NCBI RefSeq assembly: GCF_000633255.1
Contig: NZ_AYMJ01000016.1
Coordinates: 62,001-126,000 of the forward strand
Direction of reading: 5' to 3'
DNA from: Pseudomonas sp. H1h
GTDB lineage: Bacteria; Pseudomonadota; Gammaproteobacteria; Pseudomonadales; Pseudomonadaceae
DNA length: 64,000 nucleotides
In this document: positions 1 through 8,341 of the stretch, piece after piece
How positions within the stretch are numbered: the first letter of the stretch is position 1
Layout: each line of letters begins with the position of its first letter
The notes under the pieces: model-generated
The model's database searches: none
What the model was told of the DNA's origin: nothing
Seen by the model: only the letters and a program-made list of their open reading frames with translations
Program-made: the position numbers and the translations under genes

Positions 1-266
1 ATCCGTAAGTGAATCAATTCCTTTCTTTGATAAGGTCCCGGGAAAAGCCACGAATTGTTATTCCAAGTCAGCATTTTTTGACCTTCATCACCCCCACGTC
101 ATCAAAAATCCCGATCCTGTGTCAGCTTCCAGCCATCGGCAGGGACATCAATTCGCTACTAAACCCGCGACAACTATGCTCAGGTGCTGGAATATACCCG
201 GCATATGACGCCGGATCGGCAGTCTCGTAAACAACAATACCCAGCCCACTTCAGAGGGCATTACCC

Positions 267-1193
267 ATGGATAGCAGAACCTTACGCAACCTCATGCGCA
301 TCGTGCAGACCGGCTCCTTGTCGGCCGCAGCCGAGCATTCGTGCCTGACTGTGCAGGCCCTGGCCGCGCAGTTGAACAAGGTCGAAGAGCAGTTCGGTTT
401 CCGCTTGTTTCGTCGTTCCAACAAAGGGCTGACGCTGACGCCGCAAGGCACTGAGCTGACGCCCTACATGGACAAAGTGCTGATTGCCACGCGACAGATG
501 GAAGAAAAGGTCGAGGCGCTCAAGGTGCCTGGCCAGCGCACATTGAAGGTCGCGTTGAACAACACGTTGTCGTCTGACTTCAACCGACGAATGATCGGAC
601 GCCTGATCGAGGTGTTTCCCGATTACCAGATGGAATTCAGCTACGCCGAGTCGATGGAAAACCTAAGCAAGCTGAAGAACGAAGACTTTGACCTCGCGGT
701 GCTGATTGGCCCGCAGCGTCCGGGTTTGCCGAGCATCGTCCTGCCGGATGTGCAGGTGCAGGTGGTCGGTGCCCATTGCGGGCAGGAAAACGATCCGCTG
801 ACGTTGCTGGGCAACAAGTTTCAGGTGCGTCCTGCGGAAGATTGTCCGTATTCCCACAGCTTTCTGCGTTTTCTCGACGCGGGTCTGGGCAATCACGAGA
901 ACGGTCAGCGCATGGTCTATTCCTGCAGCGAAACCCTGACGCTGTCGTTGATCACGCAAATGGACGCGGTCGGCATGGTTTCTCGCGAGGCCGCGCAAAA
1001 GAACGGCCTGACGATTTTCCCCGGTTTCGAGGATTTCCTCGAAGTGCGGCTCGCGGTGAACAACCCGAATCTTTCAGGCCAGGCCTTGAACGACGTGGTC
1101 GATCTGCCGCTACATGAACGAGCCGAGCGCAATGTACGCAGCCGTCCCAACCGCCACACTGAGAAAGAGGTTTTTGCTGAAATACGCACATAA
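267..1193 (+). CDS. LysR-family transcriptional regulator
   Basis: A 308-residue protein of normal LysR length. The N-terminal winged helix-turn-helix lies at about residues 5-62 (LMRIVQTGSLSAAAEHS, then a recognition-helix region ending FRRSNKGLTLTPQG), followed by a substrate-binding domain at about 90-290. The ATG at 267 has GAGGGC upstream. The gene is convergent with the azlD-like gene and their 3' ends overlap by 84 bp in antisense, so it may or may not control that operon. The effector is not predictable. The 266 bases before it hold no convincing gene. Confidence 0.9.
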   Translation: MDSRTLRNLMRIVQTGSLSAAAEHSCLTVQALAAQLNKVEEQFGFRLFRRSNKGLTLTPQGTELTPYMDKVLIATRQMEEKVEALKVPGQRTLKVALNNTLSSDFNRRMIGRLIEVFPDYQMEFSYAESMENLSKLKNEDFDLAVLIGPQRPGLPSIVLPDVQVQVVGAHCGQENDPLTLLGNKFQVRPAEDCPYSHSFLRFLDAGLGNHENGQRMVYSCSETLTLSLITQMDAVGMVSREAAQKNGLTIFPGFEDFLEVRLAVNNPNLSGQALNDVVDLPLHERAERNVRSRPNRHTEKEVFAEIRT

Positions 1194-1427
1194 CAGCGTC
1201 GGAATGGCTGCATAAAATTCCGGGCGATCGAGCTGTATGTGCTGATCCTTGATCAACAAGGGTGTCAGGCTGATCGCAGCGACGATCGCCACCGGCAGGT
1301 ATTCCAGCGCCCGCGCAACGAACGGCGGCCAGTGCTCGGTGTTGACCTGCAGCGGCAGCGCGCGTGGCAGGAAGGTCACGGCCATCATCAGCGCGACCAC
1401 CAGGATCAGGAACGTTTGGTCAGGCAT
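1110..1427 (-). CDS. azlD: AzlD-family branched-chain amino acid export subunit
   Basis: A 105-residue inner-membrane protein with about four hydrophobic segments, typical of the small AzlD partner of AzlC. In the family, AzlCD-type pairs export branched-chain amino acids or analogues (Bacillus AzlCD, E. coli YgaZH). It is the last gene of a four-gene minus-strand operon and overlaps azlC by 22 bp, which implies translational coupling. Its 3' end runs 84 bp into the antisense of the LysR gene. The family call is secure; the substrate here is not. Confidence 0.85.
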   Translation of the reverse strand: MPDQTFLILVVALMMAVTFLPRALPLQVNTEHWPPFVARALEYLPVAIVAAISLTPLLIKDQHIQLDRPEFYAAIPTLLCAYFSKNLFLSVAVGTAAYIALGSFM

Positions 1428-2122
1428 ACACCCACTCCGCAGCCCACAAACGTGGCGATGAATACGTTGAACGGCGAGGTGCCGACCAGGCTCAGCGCGC
1501 CCATGCAGGCCACAGCGGCCGCTGCGGCGATGAGTTTGTTACGGGTGTTGCACAGCGACACCAGCACGTAGAGCATCATCGCGGTCAGTGCGTAGTCGAG
1601 CTGGTATTTGATCAGGTGCGACGCGTATTGCGCACAAACAGCGCCCAGCAATCCGCCCAGCACCCAGGAGGTGTGGCAGAACAGGTTGAAGCCGATCAGG
1701 TAACGGATATTGACCGGCGCGCCGGTACCCAATTTCACGCTGTGAAACGCGAAGGATTCGTCGGTCAGCCCACCAGCGTAGGCCCAGCGCTCCATGCGGC
1801 TGAGCCCCAGTGCGCGCAGGGCCTTGGCCATGTACACCGACATCAGCATGTGCCGCGCATTGATCAGGAAGGTGGTCAGCACGATGGTGGTCAGCGAAGC
1901 GCCGCTGGAGATCAGCGCCAGCGCGGCGAATTGCGAAGCGCCGGCGTAGACGAACAAGCACATCGCCACCGGCAGCCACATCGGCAGCCCGGCATTGACG
2001 GCCATCAGCCCGAACACGAAGGACACCGTGAAATAACCGGCCACCACCGGGCTGGCTTCGGCAAACGTGCGCGATGGCTGATGGGCAGCCATCAGCGGCG
2101 CACTGCCGGACGTTTCATTCAT
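1406..2122 (-). CDS. azlC: AzlC-family amino acid exporter, large subunit
   Basis: A 238-residue multi-spanning membrane protein with AzlC signatures: YAGASQFAA near residue 60, NARHMLMS near 88 and DESFA near 120. It forms the permease with the downstream AzlD protein. Its ATG overlaps the stop of the upstream GNAT gene by four bases (ATGA, 2119-2122). Placement behind a predicted amino acid dioxygenase and an acetyltransferase suggests export of a modified amino acid; that part is inference. Confidence 0.88.
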   Translation of the reverse strand: MNETSGSAPLMAAHQPSRTFAEASPVVAGYFTVSFVFGLMAVNAGLPMWLPVAMCLFVYAGASQFAALALISSGASLTTIVLTTFLINARHMLMSVYMAKALRALGLSRMERWAYAGGLTDESFAFHSVKLGTGAPVNIRYLIGFNLFCHTSWVLGGLLGAVCAQYASHLIKYQLDYALTAMMLYVLVSLCNTRNKLIAAAAAVACMGALSLVGTSPFNVFIATFVGCGVGVCLTKRS

Positions 2123-2586
2123 AGATCCCTCTCAAATGTCCGCTCGCCATGGGGTTCGCAAAAACCCTGGGCAGTCCAGAATCGCTTGCCCGCGAGGTTA
2201 GCATCGTCGACGAACAGAAACATCCGTAATACACCGACCCGTTTCATGTCAGACGACGCCGCTTCCACCAGCCGCTGGCCGACGCCCTGACTGCGATAGC
2301 GTGGGCTGACGGCGAGATGGTTGATAGTGCCGCGACTGCCGAGCATGCCGCCGAGCACCGCGCCGACGATTTCGCCTTCCACGTCGAAGGCCAGATAGGC
2401 CGTGGTGGTCTTCTGGATCAATACACCGCGCAGGCATTTGGCGTCCTGCCACTCGCAGAACGACACTTCGTCGAACTGGCGGAAGAAACGTTCCATGCGC
2501 TGCGCATCCTTGGCGGTGGCGCGTCGCAGCACCACCGGCGTCGAGCATTCGACGCCATCGATTGGGGTGATCTGATTAGCGAACAA
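2119..2586 (-). CDS. GNAT-family N-acetyltransferase
   Basis: A roughly 155-residue GNAT domain. Motif A is recognisable as INHLAVSPRYRSQGVGQRLV, the acetyl-CoA pyrophosphate-binding loop with the R/Q-x-x-G-x-G/A pattern. The C-terminal FVDDANLAGKRFWTAQGF matches the usual beta6-alpha4 segment. The start is uncertain: a TTG at 2586 overlaps the end of the dioxygenase gene by 11 bp, GTG codons lie further in, and the frame stays open upstream to 2649. Sitting between an amino acid dioxygenase and AzlCD, it may acetylate the hydroxylated product or a toxic analogue; this is inference. Confidence 0.8.
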   Translation of the reverse strand: MFANQITPIDGVECSTPVVLRRATAKDAQRMERFFRQFDEVSFCEWQDAKCLRGVLIQKTTTAYLAFDVEGEIVGAVLGGMLGSRGTINHLAVSPRYRSQGVGQRLVEAASSDMKRVGVLRMFLFVDDANLAGKRFWTAQGFCEPHGERTFERDL

Positions 2587-3322
2587 TGTCGAAAGCGGTC
2601 CCGGGCCGCGAGAAGGAAATCGCCAGAATCTGCCGGTACGCCATGGCATGCGTGTGGGTGTTGCGCGCCGGGGTCACGTAGTGGCGCATGTCGCGGTCAA
2701 GGAAGTACGTGGTATCGAGGATTTCCTTGTAAGTGGTCGACGCCAGTTGATGCTCGTGCACATCGTACAAACGGCTTTCCGCCCCCTCGACATTGTTGCG
2801 CCCCCAGAAGTGCACACCGCTGAACGGATAGCCGTCGCAGTGAATCCCTTCAGGAGTGATTTCCAGTTGCTTGCCGGGTTTGATCTCGATGCGGATCTGA
2901 TGGATCTGGCACTGCCAGATTTCATCGTGCAGTTCTTCCGGCAACACGCTTTTGTACACTTCGAAATCGGTGTCGATCAGGCTGCGCATCACCGGTGAAG
3001 TGATCACTTCATCGGAGAAGTCCTGGAAGTGCCGCACAACACCGCCCACGTAGGCGTTGTTCTCTTTCGACTGCACGTACGCGCGATGCTCGAGTTGCTT
3101 GAGTTCACGGGTTTTCGGGTTGTACTCAAAGTCGCTGTAACGACGGTAACGCATGCCGGCTTCGGCCTGACCGTAGTAACTGTCTGGCTCCATGTTTTCC
3201 CAACTTTTGGTCAGTCTGACGAAGTCGGCAAAATGACCGTAGAGATTGAAGTCACCACCCTGGACGTTGACATATTTGTCGCGCCGTAGCGATTCGCCCA
3301 CTTCTCTGTTCAAAACGATCAT
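2576..3322 (-). CDS. 2OG-Fe(II) dioxygenase, amino acid hydroxylase type
   Basis: A 248-residue protein resembling the 2OG-Fe dioxygenase family that includes Bacillus L-isoleucine 4-hydroxylase (IDO) and BsmA. The iron triad is visible as HCD (His and Asp at about residues 161 and 163) and a distal His in NTHTHAMAYRQ (about 223 or 225), followed by the Arg expected to bind 2-oxoglutarate. I chose the ATG at 3322 because GGAGAA lies seven bases upstream; an in-frame TTG at 3328 is the alternative. It is first in the operon with GNAT and AzlCD. Hydroxylation of a free aliphatic amino acid is the likely chemistry, but the substrate is unknown. Confidence 0.8.
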   Translation of the reverse strand: MIVLNREVGESLRRDKYVNVQGGDFNLYGHFADFVRLTKSWENMEPDSYYGQAEAGMRYRRYSDFEYNPKTRELKQLEHRAYVQSKENNAYVGGVVRHFQDFSDEVITSPVMRSLIDTDFEVYKSVLPEELHDEIWQCQIHQIRIEIKPGKQLEITPEGIHCDGYPFSGVHFWGRNNVEGAESRLYDVHEHQLASTTYKEILDTTYFLDRDMRHYVTPARNTHTHAMAYRQILAISFSRPGTAFDIVR

Positions 3323-3381
3323 TACCAAATTCTCCGCTGCATTGAGCGGCCTAATCTATTAGGTGGAGAATTTGCGTCCAT
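3321..3381 (-). promoter_or_regulatory. Structured leader sequestering the dioxygenase SD
   Basis: Read on the minus strand, the arms AAATTCTCC (3373-3365) and GGAGAATTT (3335-3327) are perfectly complementary. They enclose CCTAATAGATTAGG and then CCGCTCAATGCAGCGG, each a small hairpin, giving a possible three-way junction. The right outer arm contains the SD of the dioxygenase. A 19-codon frame from ATG at 3381 ends in TAATG, its stop sharing bases with the dioxygenase ATG, but it has no SD. This could be an RNA switch, a coupled leader, or a DNA operator. Confidence 0.5.
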
Positions 3382-3497
3382 GAGAAAGAATTTCAGGCAT
3401 TTAAAGCCCTGCTTGAAACGGCGTTTGAAGTGCTCTTAAAACAACTTTTACATGACAAAAACACGGGTTTTTTACGGTTTTTACCGAAAAGGCCTCG

Positions 3498-3530
3498 AAA
3501 AAAAACCCCGAACACGTCGGGGTTTTCTCA
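3498..3530 (-). terminator. Rho-independent terminator of the oprD-like gene
   Basis: The stem AAAACCCCGA / TCGGGGTTTT has a 5-base loop and is followed on the minus strand by a T run. It lies 23 bp past the porin stop codon. Confidence 0.85.
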
Positions 3531-3552
3531 TGCTTCTATACCTGAACGATCA

Positions 3553-4839
3553 TCAGAAGATGTTGATCGGGTAGTCCACGAACACACGCAGTTCGTTGCC
3601 GCTGACGTTGTACTCGCTGGATTTCTGCGAAACGCGCAGGATCGAGCTACGCAGTTTCACGCTCAGGTCTTTGGCCGGGCCACTTTGCACGACGTATTTG
3701 ACCTGGTTGAAAATTTCGCGCTCGGTGCCGCCTTCGCTGGTGGAGGTGGTGATGTTGTCGCCACGCACGTAAGCGAAGTTGTAGCTCAGACCCGGTACGC
3801 CAAACGCGCCGAAGTCCAGGCCGTAGCCCAACTGCCAGCTGCGCTCGTCTTCAGCGTTGAAGTCCGACCAGTAGGAGTTGGCCAGGTAGATGGTGTTGCC
3901 ACCGTCACCGACACGACCTTGCTCTTTCTGATAGCCACCGTAGGCGTAGCCCAGGTTGCTGTCGCCGGTGGAACGCTGATGCGCCACGGTGAACGAGTGC
4001 GGGCCGGTGGCGAAAGTCGCTGCCAGGCTCCAGATCTTGTTGTCGTCACCGGTAGCGCCGCTCTGGCGAACGTAGGAGTCGTCCAGCTTGGTGCGATAGC
4101 CGTTGAAGTCCAGGGTCAGCGACTGATCCTTGTCGATCGGGAACACGTAGTTGGCGTTCACATATTGCTTCTTCAGCACATCCTCAACGTCGGAGGCGTA
4201 CAGCGCAGCCTTGAACTGTTCGGTGAACTGGTAGCTACCGCCCAACACGTTGATCGACTTCAGACCACCGCTGTCACGGCCTTCTGCGCTCTTGCGCGAT
4301 TCGGCGGTGAAACGACCGGCGTTCAGCTCAAGGCCTTTGATCTCTTTGGAAGTGATCAAGGTCCCGGTGTAGCTTTCCGGCAGCAGACGCGAGTTGTCGT
4401 AGTTCAGCACCGGCAGGGCCGGCATCTGGTCACCGTAGGTCAGCACGGTGTTGGACAGACGGAATTTGACCGCTGCGCCGCCCTTGGACAGGTCGTTGGC
4501 GGGCTTGCCACTGTCGCCACGCTTGAAGAAATCGATACCGCCGGCGCCGCTGCGATCTTCGCTGCGCTCCAGGTTCAGGGCATACAGGCCGAAAGCATCC
4601 ACACCCACACCAACGGTGCCTTGGGTGAAGCCGGACGAGAACGTACCGATGGCGGCTTGGCCCCACTCGGATTTGTCTTTGTTGCCGTCTTTGTAATCAC
4701 GATTGATGTAGGCATTGCGCAGCAGCACTTTAAGGCTGCTGTCTTCTACAAAACCCTTCGATTCGGCCTGGCCGTCAGCCATGGCCTGTGTGGCACTCAA
4801 CATCCCCAGTGCGATCAGACTGATACGCTTGTTCAACAT
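3553..4839 (-). CDS. OprD-family outer-membrane porin
   Basis: A 428-residue protein with a signal peptide (MLNKRISLIALGMLSATQAMA, cleavage after ADA/AMA-like sequence near residue 22) and the alternating amphipathic strands of an 18-strand barrel. OprD hallmarks include SSLKVLLRNAYINRDYKDG near the N-terminus and an aromatic C-terminal end (VDYPINIF). Family members pass basic amino acids, peptides or aromatic and carboxylic acids across the outer membrane; the substrate here cannot be told. It stands alone with its own terminator. Confidence 0.92.
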   Translation of the reverse strand: MLNKRISLIALGMLSATQAMADGQAESKGFVEDSSLKVLLRNAYINRDYKDGNKDKSEWGQAAIGTFSSGFTQGTVGVGVDAFGLYALNLERSEDRSGAGGIDFFKRGDSGKPANDLSKGGAAVKFRLSNTVLTYGDQMPALPVLNYDNSRLLPESYTGTLITSKEIKGLELNAGRFTAESRKSAEGRDSGGLKSINVLGGSYQFTEQFKAALYASDVEDVLKKQYVNANYVFPIDKDQSLTLDFNGYRTKLDDSYVRQSGATGDDNKIWSLAATFATGPHSFTVAHQRSTGDSNLGYAYGGYQKEQGRVGDGGNTIYLANSYWSDFNAEDERSWQLGYGLDFGAFGVPGLSYNFAYVRGDNITTSTSEGGTEREIFNQVKYVVQSGPAKDLSVKLRSSILRVSQKSSEYNVSGNELRVFVDYPINIF

Positions 4840-4920
4840 TTTGTTTTCCTTATTACGGGTTGAAACGCGCTGTGTCGAACGGCTGAAACGGCGCTAATGC
4901 ACTCTTTTTTCACCCCGAAA

Positions 4921-4960
4921 CAAAAAGACCCGCCCACGACAAGGTCATGGCGGGCCTGCT
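4921..4960 (-). terminator. Probable terminator of the DsbA-like gene
   Basis: On the minus strand GCCCGCC and GGCGGGT form a stem followed by TTTTTG. It lies about 180 bp beyond the stop of the DsbA-like gene, and no other minus-strand gene lies in between. Confidence 0.6.
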
Positions 4961-5135
4961 TATTATTCTTGAGTCATGGCGGTTGGCCACAGGCGTTGGG
5001 CCGAATCGTAGCCGCGCCCTCAATAATGTGTCAATTTCAAGAATCGTCTTTAAATAGGTAAAAATCGTCTAAGAATCGTAAATTTTGCGATAGCCCATTG
5101 CTCGGAAATGCGCTTAACCAGTGAATCCAGCGCGA

Positions 5136-5804
5136 TTATGCGCAGCCGTCGAGACCACATTGCGCGGGGGATTGAGCCACTTCATCAGCCACAATCGCTT
5201 GCCCCAACCAGTCAGCGAAGGCCTGCGGTTTACCCAGCCAAGGGCTGATGTCGATCAACGTGAATTGCCCGTCCTGTTCCAGCGCCAACGTCGGAAAGCC
5301 CTGCCCACCGAGTTGGGCCAGCAACGCGCGGCTGGCTTTTACATGCGCCTGGGTATCAACGTTTTTAAACGGTGCCACGAAAGCTTCTTGCGCGTAATCC
5401 ATCTGAGCCGCGATTTCGAACAGCACAGCCTCATCGGCAATCCGTTGCCCTTCGACGTAATGCGCGGTCTGCAAACGCCCGAGCATCTGCAGGCCACGGC
5501 CGTCGATAGCCTCTGCAGCCATCACCGCCGCGATGGGTGGCGTCGAGTCGAAAACCGCCGAGTGATCACGCAGCAGCCCTTCAAAATACGCCTCGCCAAA
5601 GGGCTGCCCGGTGTACTCGGCAATGCGCCGATCGTGAGGCATGACGTAATTGCGCAGTTGCGGTGAGACCTGCTGGCGGTTCGCACCGCTCATCATCCCG
5701 CCCGCATGAGCCACGACCGGCAGCACCTGTTGCGCCGCTTGCACCAACGGTTTGGCGCCGTAGCACCAGCCACACAATGGGTCATAGATGTAGTGAAGGA
5801 TCAT
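5136..5804 (-). CDS. DsbA-family thioredoxin-fold protein (cytoplasmic)
   Basis: A 222-residue protein opening YIYDPLCGWCYG, with the CxxC active-site pair (CGWC, about residues 11-14) at the N-terminal end of a thioredoxin fold with helical insertion. A cis-Pro segment follows in GGQGFPTLAL. There is no signal peptide, so it belongs to the cytosolic DsbA-like/FrnE group of oxidoreductases rather than the periplasmic enzyme. The C-terminus ends QCGLDGCA, a second pair of cysteines. It is monocistronic; its physiological partner is unknown. Confidence 0.85.
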   Translation of the reverse strand: MILHYIYDPLCGWCYGAKPLVQAAQQVLPVVAHAGGMMSGANRQQVSPQLRNYVMPHDRRIAEYTGQPFGEAYFEGLLRDHSAVFDSTPPIAAVMAAEAIDGRGLQMLGRLQTAHYVEGQRIADEAVLFEIAAQMDYAQEAFVAPFKNVDTQAHVKASRALLAQLGGQGFPTLALEQDGQFTLIDISPWLGKPQAFADWLGQAIVADEVAQSPAQCGLDGCA

Positions 5805-6003
5805 GGGAGAACTCCGGCAGAAAAGTGGGAAAAGTCGATGCCGGCAGACTATTCCTTCACGCGTGGGCGAAAAACGCCGGAATGGCTTTCAGACTGTTTC
5901 GCGAATCGGTCGAATGGACCGAACGGTCAGGTTGTATCCAGATCGACATAAATTGAAACAATCTGTCAGGGGAACTTCTCAGGAATAAATTACGGAAGTA
6001 AAT

Positions 6004-6022
6004 GCAAAGCATTACCATTCGC
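6004..6022 (-). promoter_or_regulatory. Candidate Fur box upstream of the TonB receptor
   Basis: The reverse complement GCGAATGGTAATGCTTTGC matches the 19-bp Fur consensus GATAATGATAATCATTATC at about 12 positions by eye. It lies 38 bp before the receptor start, where Fur repression of a siderophore receptor is expected. Confidence 0.5.
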
Positions 6023-6060
6023 GCGTTTGAATTCCCCTACCCTTTCGGATGTGCTTTTCA

Positions 6061-8154
6061 ATGCCTGCCCCGTTCCGCCTCACGCCTGTCACCCTTGGAT
6101 TGTCTGCCTTTCTGTCCAGCGGTTTTGCTTATTCCGCCACCGAGTTACCCGCCACCGCGATCAGCGCTGAAGAACAAGCCGAAGATCCACGCGTCAAGAT
6201 CAGCAACACTGCCACCCGCACCTCGACACCGGTGCGTTATGTGCCGCAAGCGATCGACTCGATCAAGACCGCGAACGTCGCCAACTACGGCACCAATGAC
6301 ATCGGCGACGCCTTGAGCGGCATTCCCAACGTCAGCAGCAGCGCCGACACCCGCTTCGACAGCCTGCGCATTCGTGGCTTCGATGCCAGCAACGACTTCT
6401 ATCTGGACGGCATTCGCGACGACAGCCAATACAAGCGCGACCTGCACAATATCGAGCGGGTCGAAGTGCTCAAAGGCCCGGCGGCGGTGCTCTATGGCCG
6501 TGGCAGTCAGGGCGGGATCGTCAACCGCGTGAGCAAAATGCCCGAGTTCGGCCGGCGCTCGACCATCGAAGCCCAAGGCGGCAGCGAAGACTTGCGTAGC
6601 CTTTACGCCGACCTCAGCACCGACCCCAGCGAAAACCTCAGCCTGCGCCTGAACATGGGCAATATGGATGAAAACAGCTTCCGCGACGGCGTCAGTGGCA
6701 ACCGCCAGTTGTTCGCGCCGTCGATGAGCTGGCAACTGACCCCGGACCTGAACTGGCTGGTGCAATACGAATACAGCCGCTACAACCGCACACCGGATCG
6801 CGGCATTCCGGGGGTCAACGGCCGCCCGGCCGACGTCGGACGCGACACCACGTACGGCAACGATCACGATTTCATCGACGACAAGGCGCAGTCCCTGCGT
6901 TCGAAACTCACCTACGAGATCAACGATAACTGGCAACTGCGCCAGACCCTCGGCGTGTTCAAGCTCGACAGCGATTTCGACAACACCTACCTGACCAACT
7001 TCGATCCCAAAACCAACAAGGTTGTCCGTCAGCACTGGCAGCAGGATCTGACCACCCGCAACGTCTACAACAACATCGAGCTGGAAGGCGGTTTCGACAC
7101 GTTTGGTCTGGAGCATCGCCTGTTGACCGGCATCGAGATTGGTAGCCAGCGCCGCGATCCGAAGCTGTACAACGCTGCAACCGGCAAGACCCCGAGCGCG
7201 CAGCCAGTGCCGTCACTTGACCTGTTCAACCCCAACCGCGAGCTGCGCCACACCGGCAGCATGCAGGTATTCAGTGACAGCCACACCGAAGTCGAAAGCC
7301 GCGCGGTCTACGTGCAGGACCAATTACGCCTGAATGATCAATGGCAGTTGCTGGCCGGCCTGCGCTACGACACGTTCGATATCGAGTCGACCAACAAGCT
7401 CAAGAACATTGCCGAAGATCGCGACAGCCACAGCACCAGCCCGCGCTTGGGGGTTGTCTGGACGCCACTGCAGAATCATTCGTTTTATGCTTCATGGTCC
7501 AAGACCTTCTCGCCCGCGGGCGGCGGTTTGATCGGCATCACGCCAGGCGCTGCCGGCAATACCAACGACTTGAGCCCCGAGCTGACCAAACAGAAAGAAA
7601 TCGGCGTGAAAAGCGACTGGCTCGATGATCGCCTGAGCACCACGCTGGCGGTCTATGACCTGGAACTCTACAACCGCCGCACCAGCGATCCGAATGATCC
7701 GACCCTGACGGTCATGACCGGTCTGCAACGTTCGCGCGGCATCGAACTGACCGCAACCGGCAAGCTCGTCGGCAACTGGTACATGCGCGGTGGCGTCGGC
7801 GTACAGGACACGACCATCGAGAAAGACAACAACGGTCTCGAAGGCAAGCGCGTCAACAACGTGGCCAAGCACAACGGCAGTCTGTTCCTGACCTGGAAAC
7901 CGGAGATGGGCTGGTACGGCGAAACCGGCCTGACCCTGGTCGGCCAGCGTTATGCCGACAACGACAACACCACGGTGCTGCCGGGCTACGGCCGCTGGGA
8001 CGCGCTGGCAGGCTACCGCTTCAAGGATTGGGATCTGCGCGCAGCACTGAACAACATCACCGACCGTGAGTACTACGCCTCGGCGACCAGCAAGAATCAG
8101 ATTCAGCCAGGTGCACCGCGCAGCGTAGTGATGACTGGCACCTACAGTTTCTGA
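6061..8154 (+). CDS. TonB-dependent siderophore receptor
   Basis: About 697 residues. A signal peptide (LTPVTLGLSAFLSSGFAYSA) is followed by a plug domain carrying VPQAIDSI (TonB-box-proximal) and the RVEVLKGPAAVLYGRGSQGG / VNRVSK motif. A 22-strand barrel ends in TGTYSF with a terminal Phe. The plug pattern resembles Fiu-type catecholate receptors, but ligand assignment is not possible by eye. An upstream ATG at 6049 adds four residues; neither start has a strong SD. The gene is monocistronic, probably iron-regulated through the candidate Fur site just upstream. No siderophore biosynthesis genes are nearby. Confidence 0.92.
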   Translation: MPAPFRLTPVTLGLSAFLSSGFAYSATELPATAISAEEQAEDPRVKISNTATRTSTPVRYVPQAIDSIKTANVANYGTNDIGDALSGIPNVSSSADTRFDSLRIRGFDASNDFYLDGIRDDSQYKRDLHNIERVEVLKGPAAVLYGRGSQGGIVNRVSKMPEFGRRSTIEAQGGSEDLRSLYADLSTDPSENLSLRLNMGNMDENSFRDGVSGNRQLFAPSMSWQLTPDLNWLVQYEYSRYNRTPDRGIPGVNGRPADVGRDTTYGNDHDFIDDKAQSLRSKLTYEINDNWQLRQTLGVFKLDSDFDNTYLTNFDPKTNKVVRQHWQQDLTTRNVYNNIELEGGFDTFGLEHRLLTGIEIGSQRRDPKLYNAATGKTPSAQPVPSLDLFNPNRELRHTGSMQVFSDSHTEVESRAVYVQDQLRLNDQWQLLAGLRYDTFDIESTNKLKNIAEDRDSHSTSPRLGVVWTPLQNHSFYASWSKTFSPAGGGLIGITPGAAGNTNDLSPELTKQKEIGVKSDWLDDRLSTTLAVYDLELYNRRTSDPNDPTLTVMTGLQRSRGIELTATGKLVGNWYMRGGVGVQDTTIEKDNNGLEGKRVNNVAKHNGSLFLTWKPEMGWYGETGLTLVGQRYADNDNTTVLPGYGRWDALAGYRFKDWDLRAALNNITDREYYASATSKNQIQPGAPRSVVMTGTYSF

Positions 8155-8165
8155 TCAGCACAAAA

Positions 8166-8258
8166 CCTGTGGGCGGGGGCTTGCTCCCGAAGGCGTCGAG
8201 TCAGGCAACATCATCGTCACTGACTTATCGCATTCGGGAGCAAGCCCCCTCCCACAGG
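8166..8258. repeat. REP doublet, 93 bp
   Basis: Inverted pair: CCTGTGGGCGGGGGCTTGCT facing its near-complement AGCAAGCCCCCTCCCACAGG, about 40 bp apart. It lies just downstream of the siderophore receptor gene. The core differs slightly from the other doublets in the window (CTCCCGAA in place of CTCGCGAA). Confidence 0.85.
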
Positions 8259-8288
8259 TGCAATGTTCGCAGTGGTTTTGTTCTGTGC

Positions 8289-8322
8289 AAAAAAAAGCGC
8301 CGCCATCCCGGCAGCGCTTTTA
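8289..8322 (-). terminator. Terminator of the 70-residue hypothetical gene
   Basis: On the minus strand an AGCGC...GCGCT stem with an inner GCC/GGC is followed by an unbroken T run. It lies about 20 bp after the stop of the small gene. Confidence 0.8.
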
Positions 8323-8341
8323 CCAATCCCTGTTGTTCTTC

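Noticed and set aside
9..230. 73-codon frame at the left edge
   Set aside because: No SD, no family features, and low coding character; it lies in the promoter region of the LysR gene.
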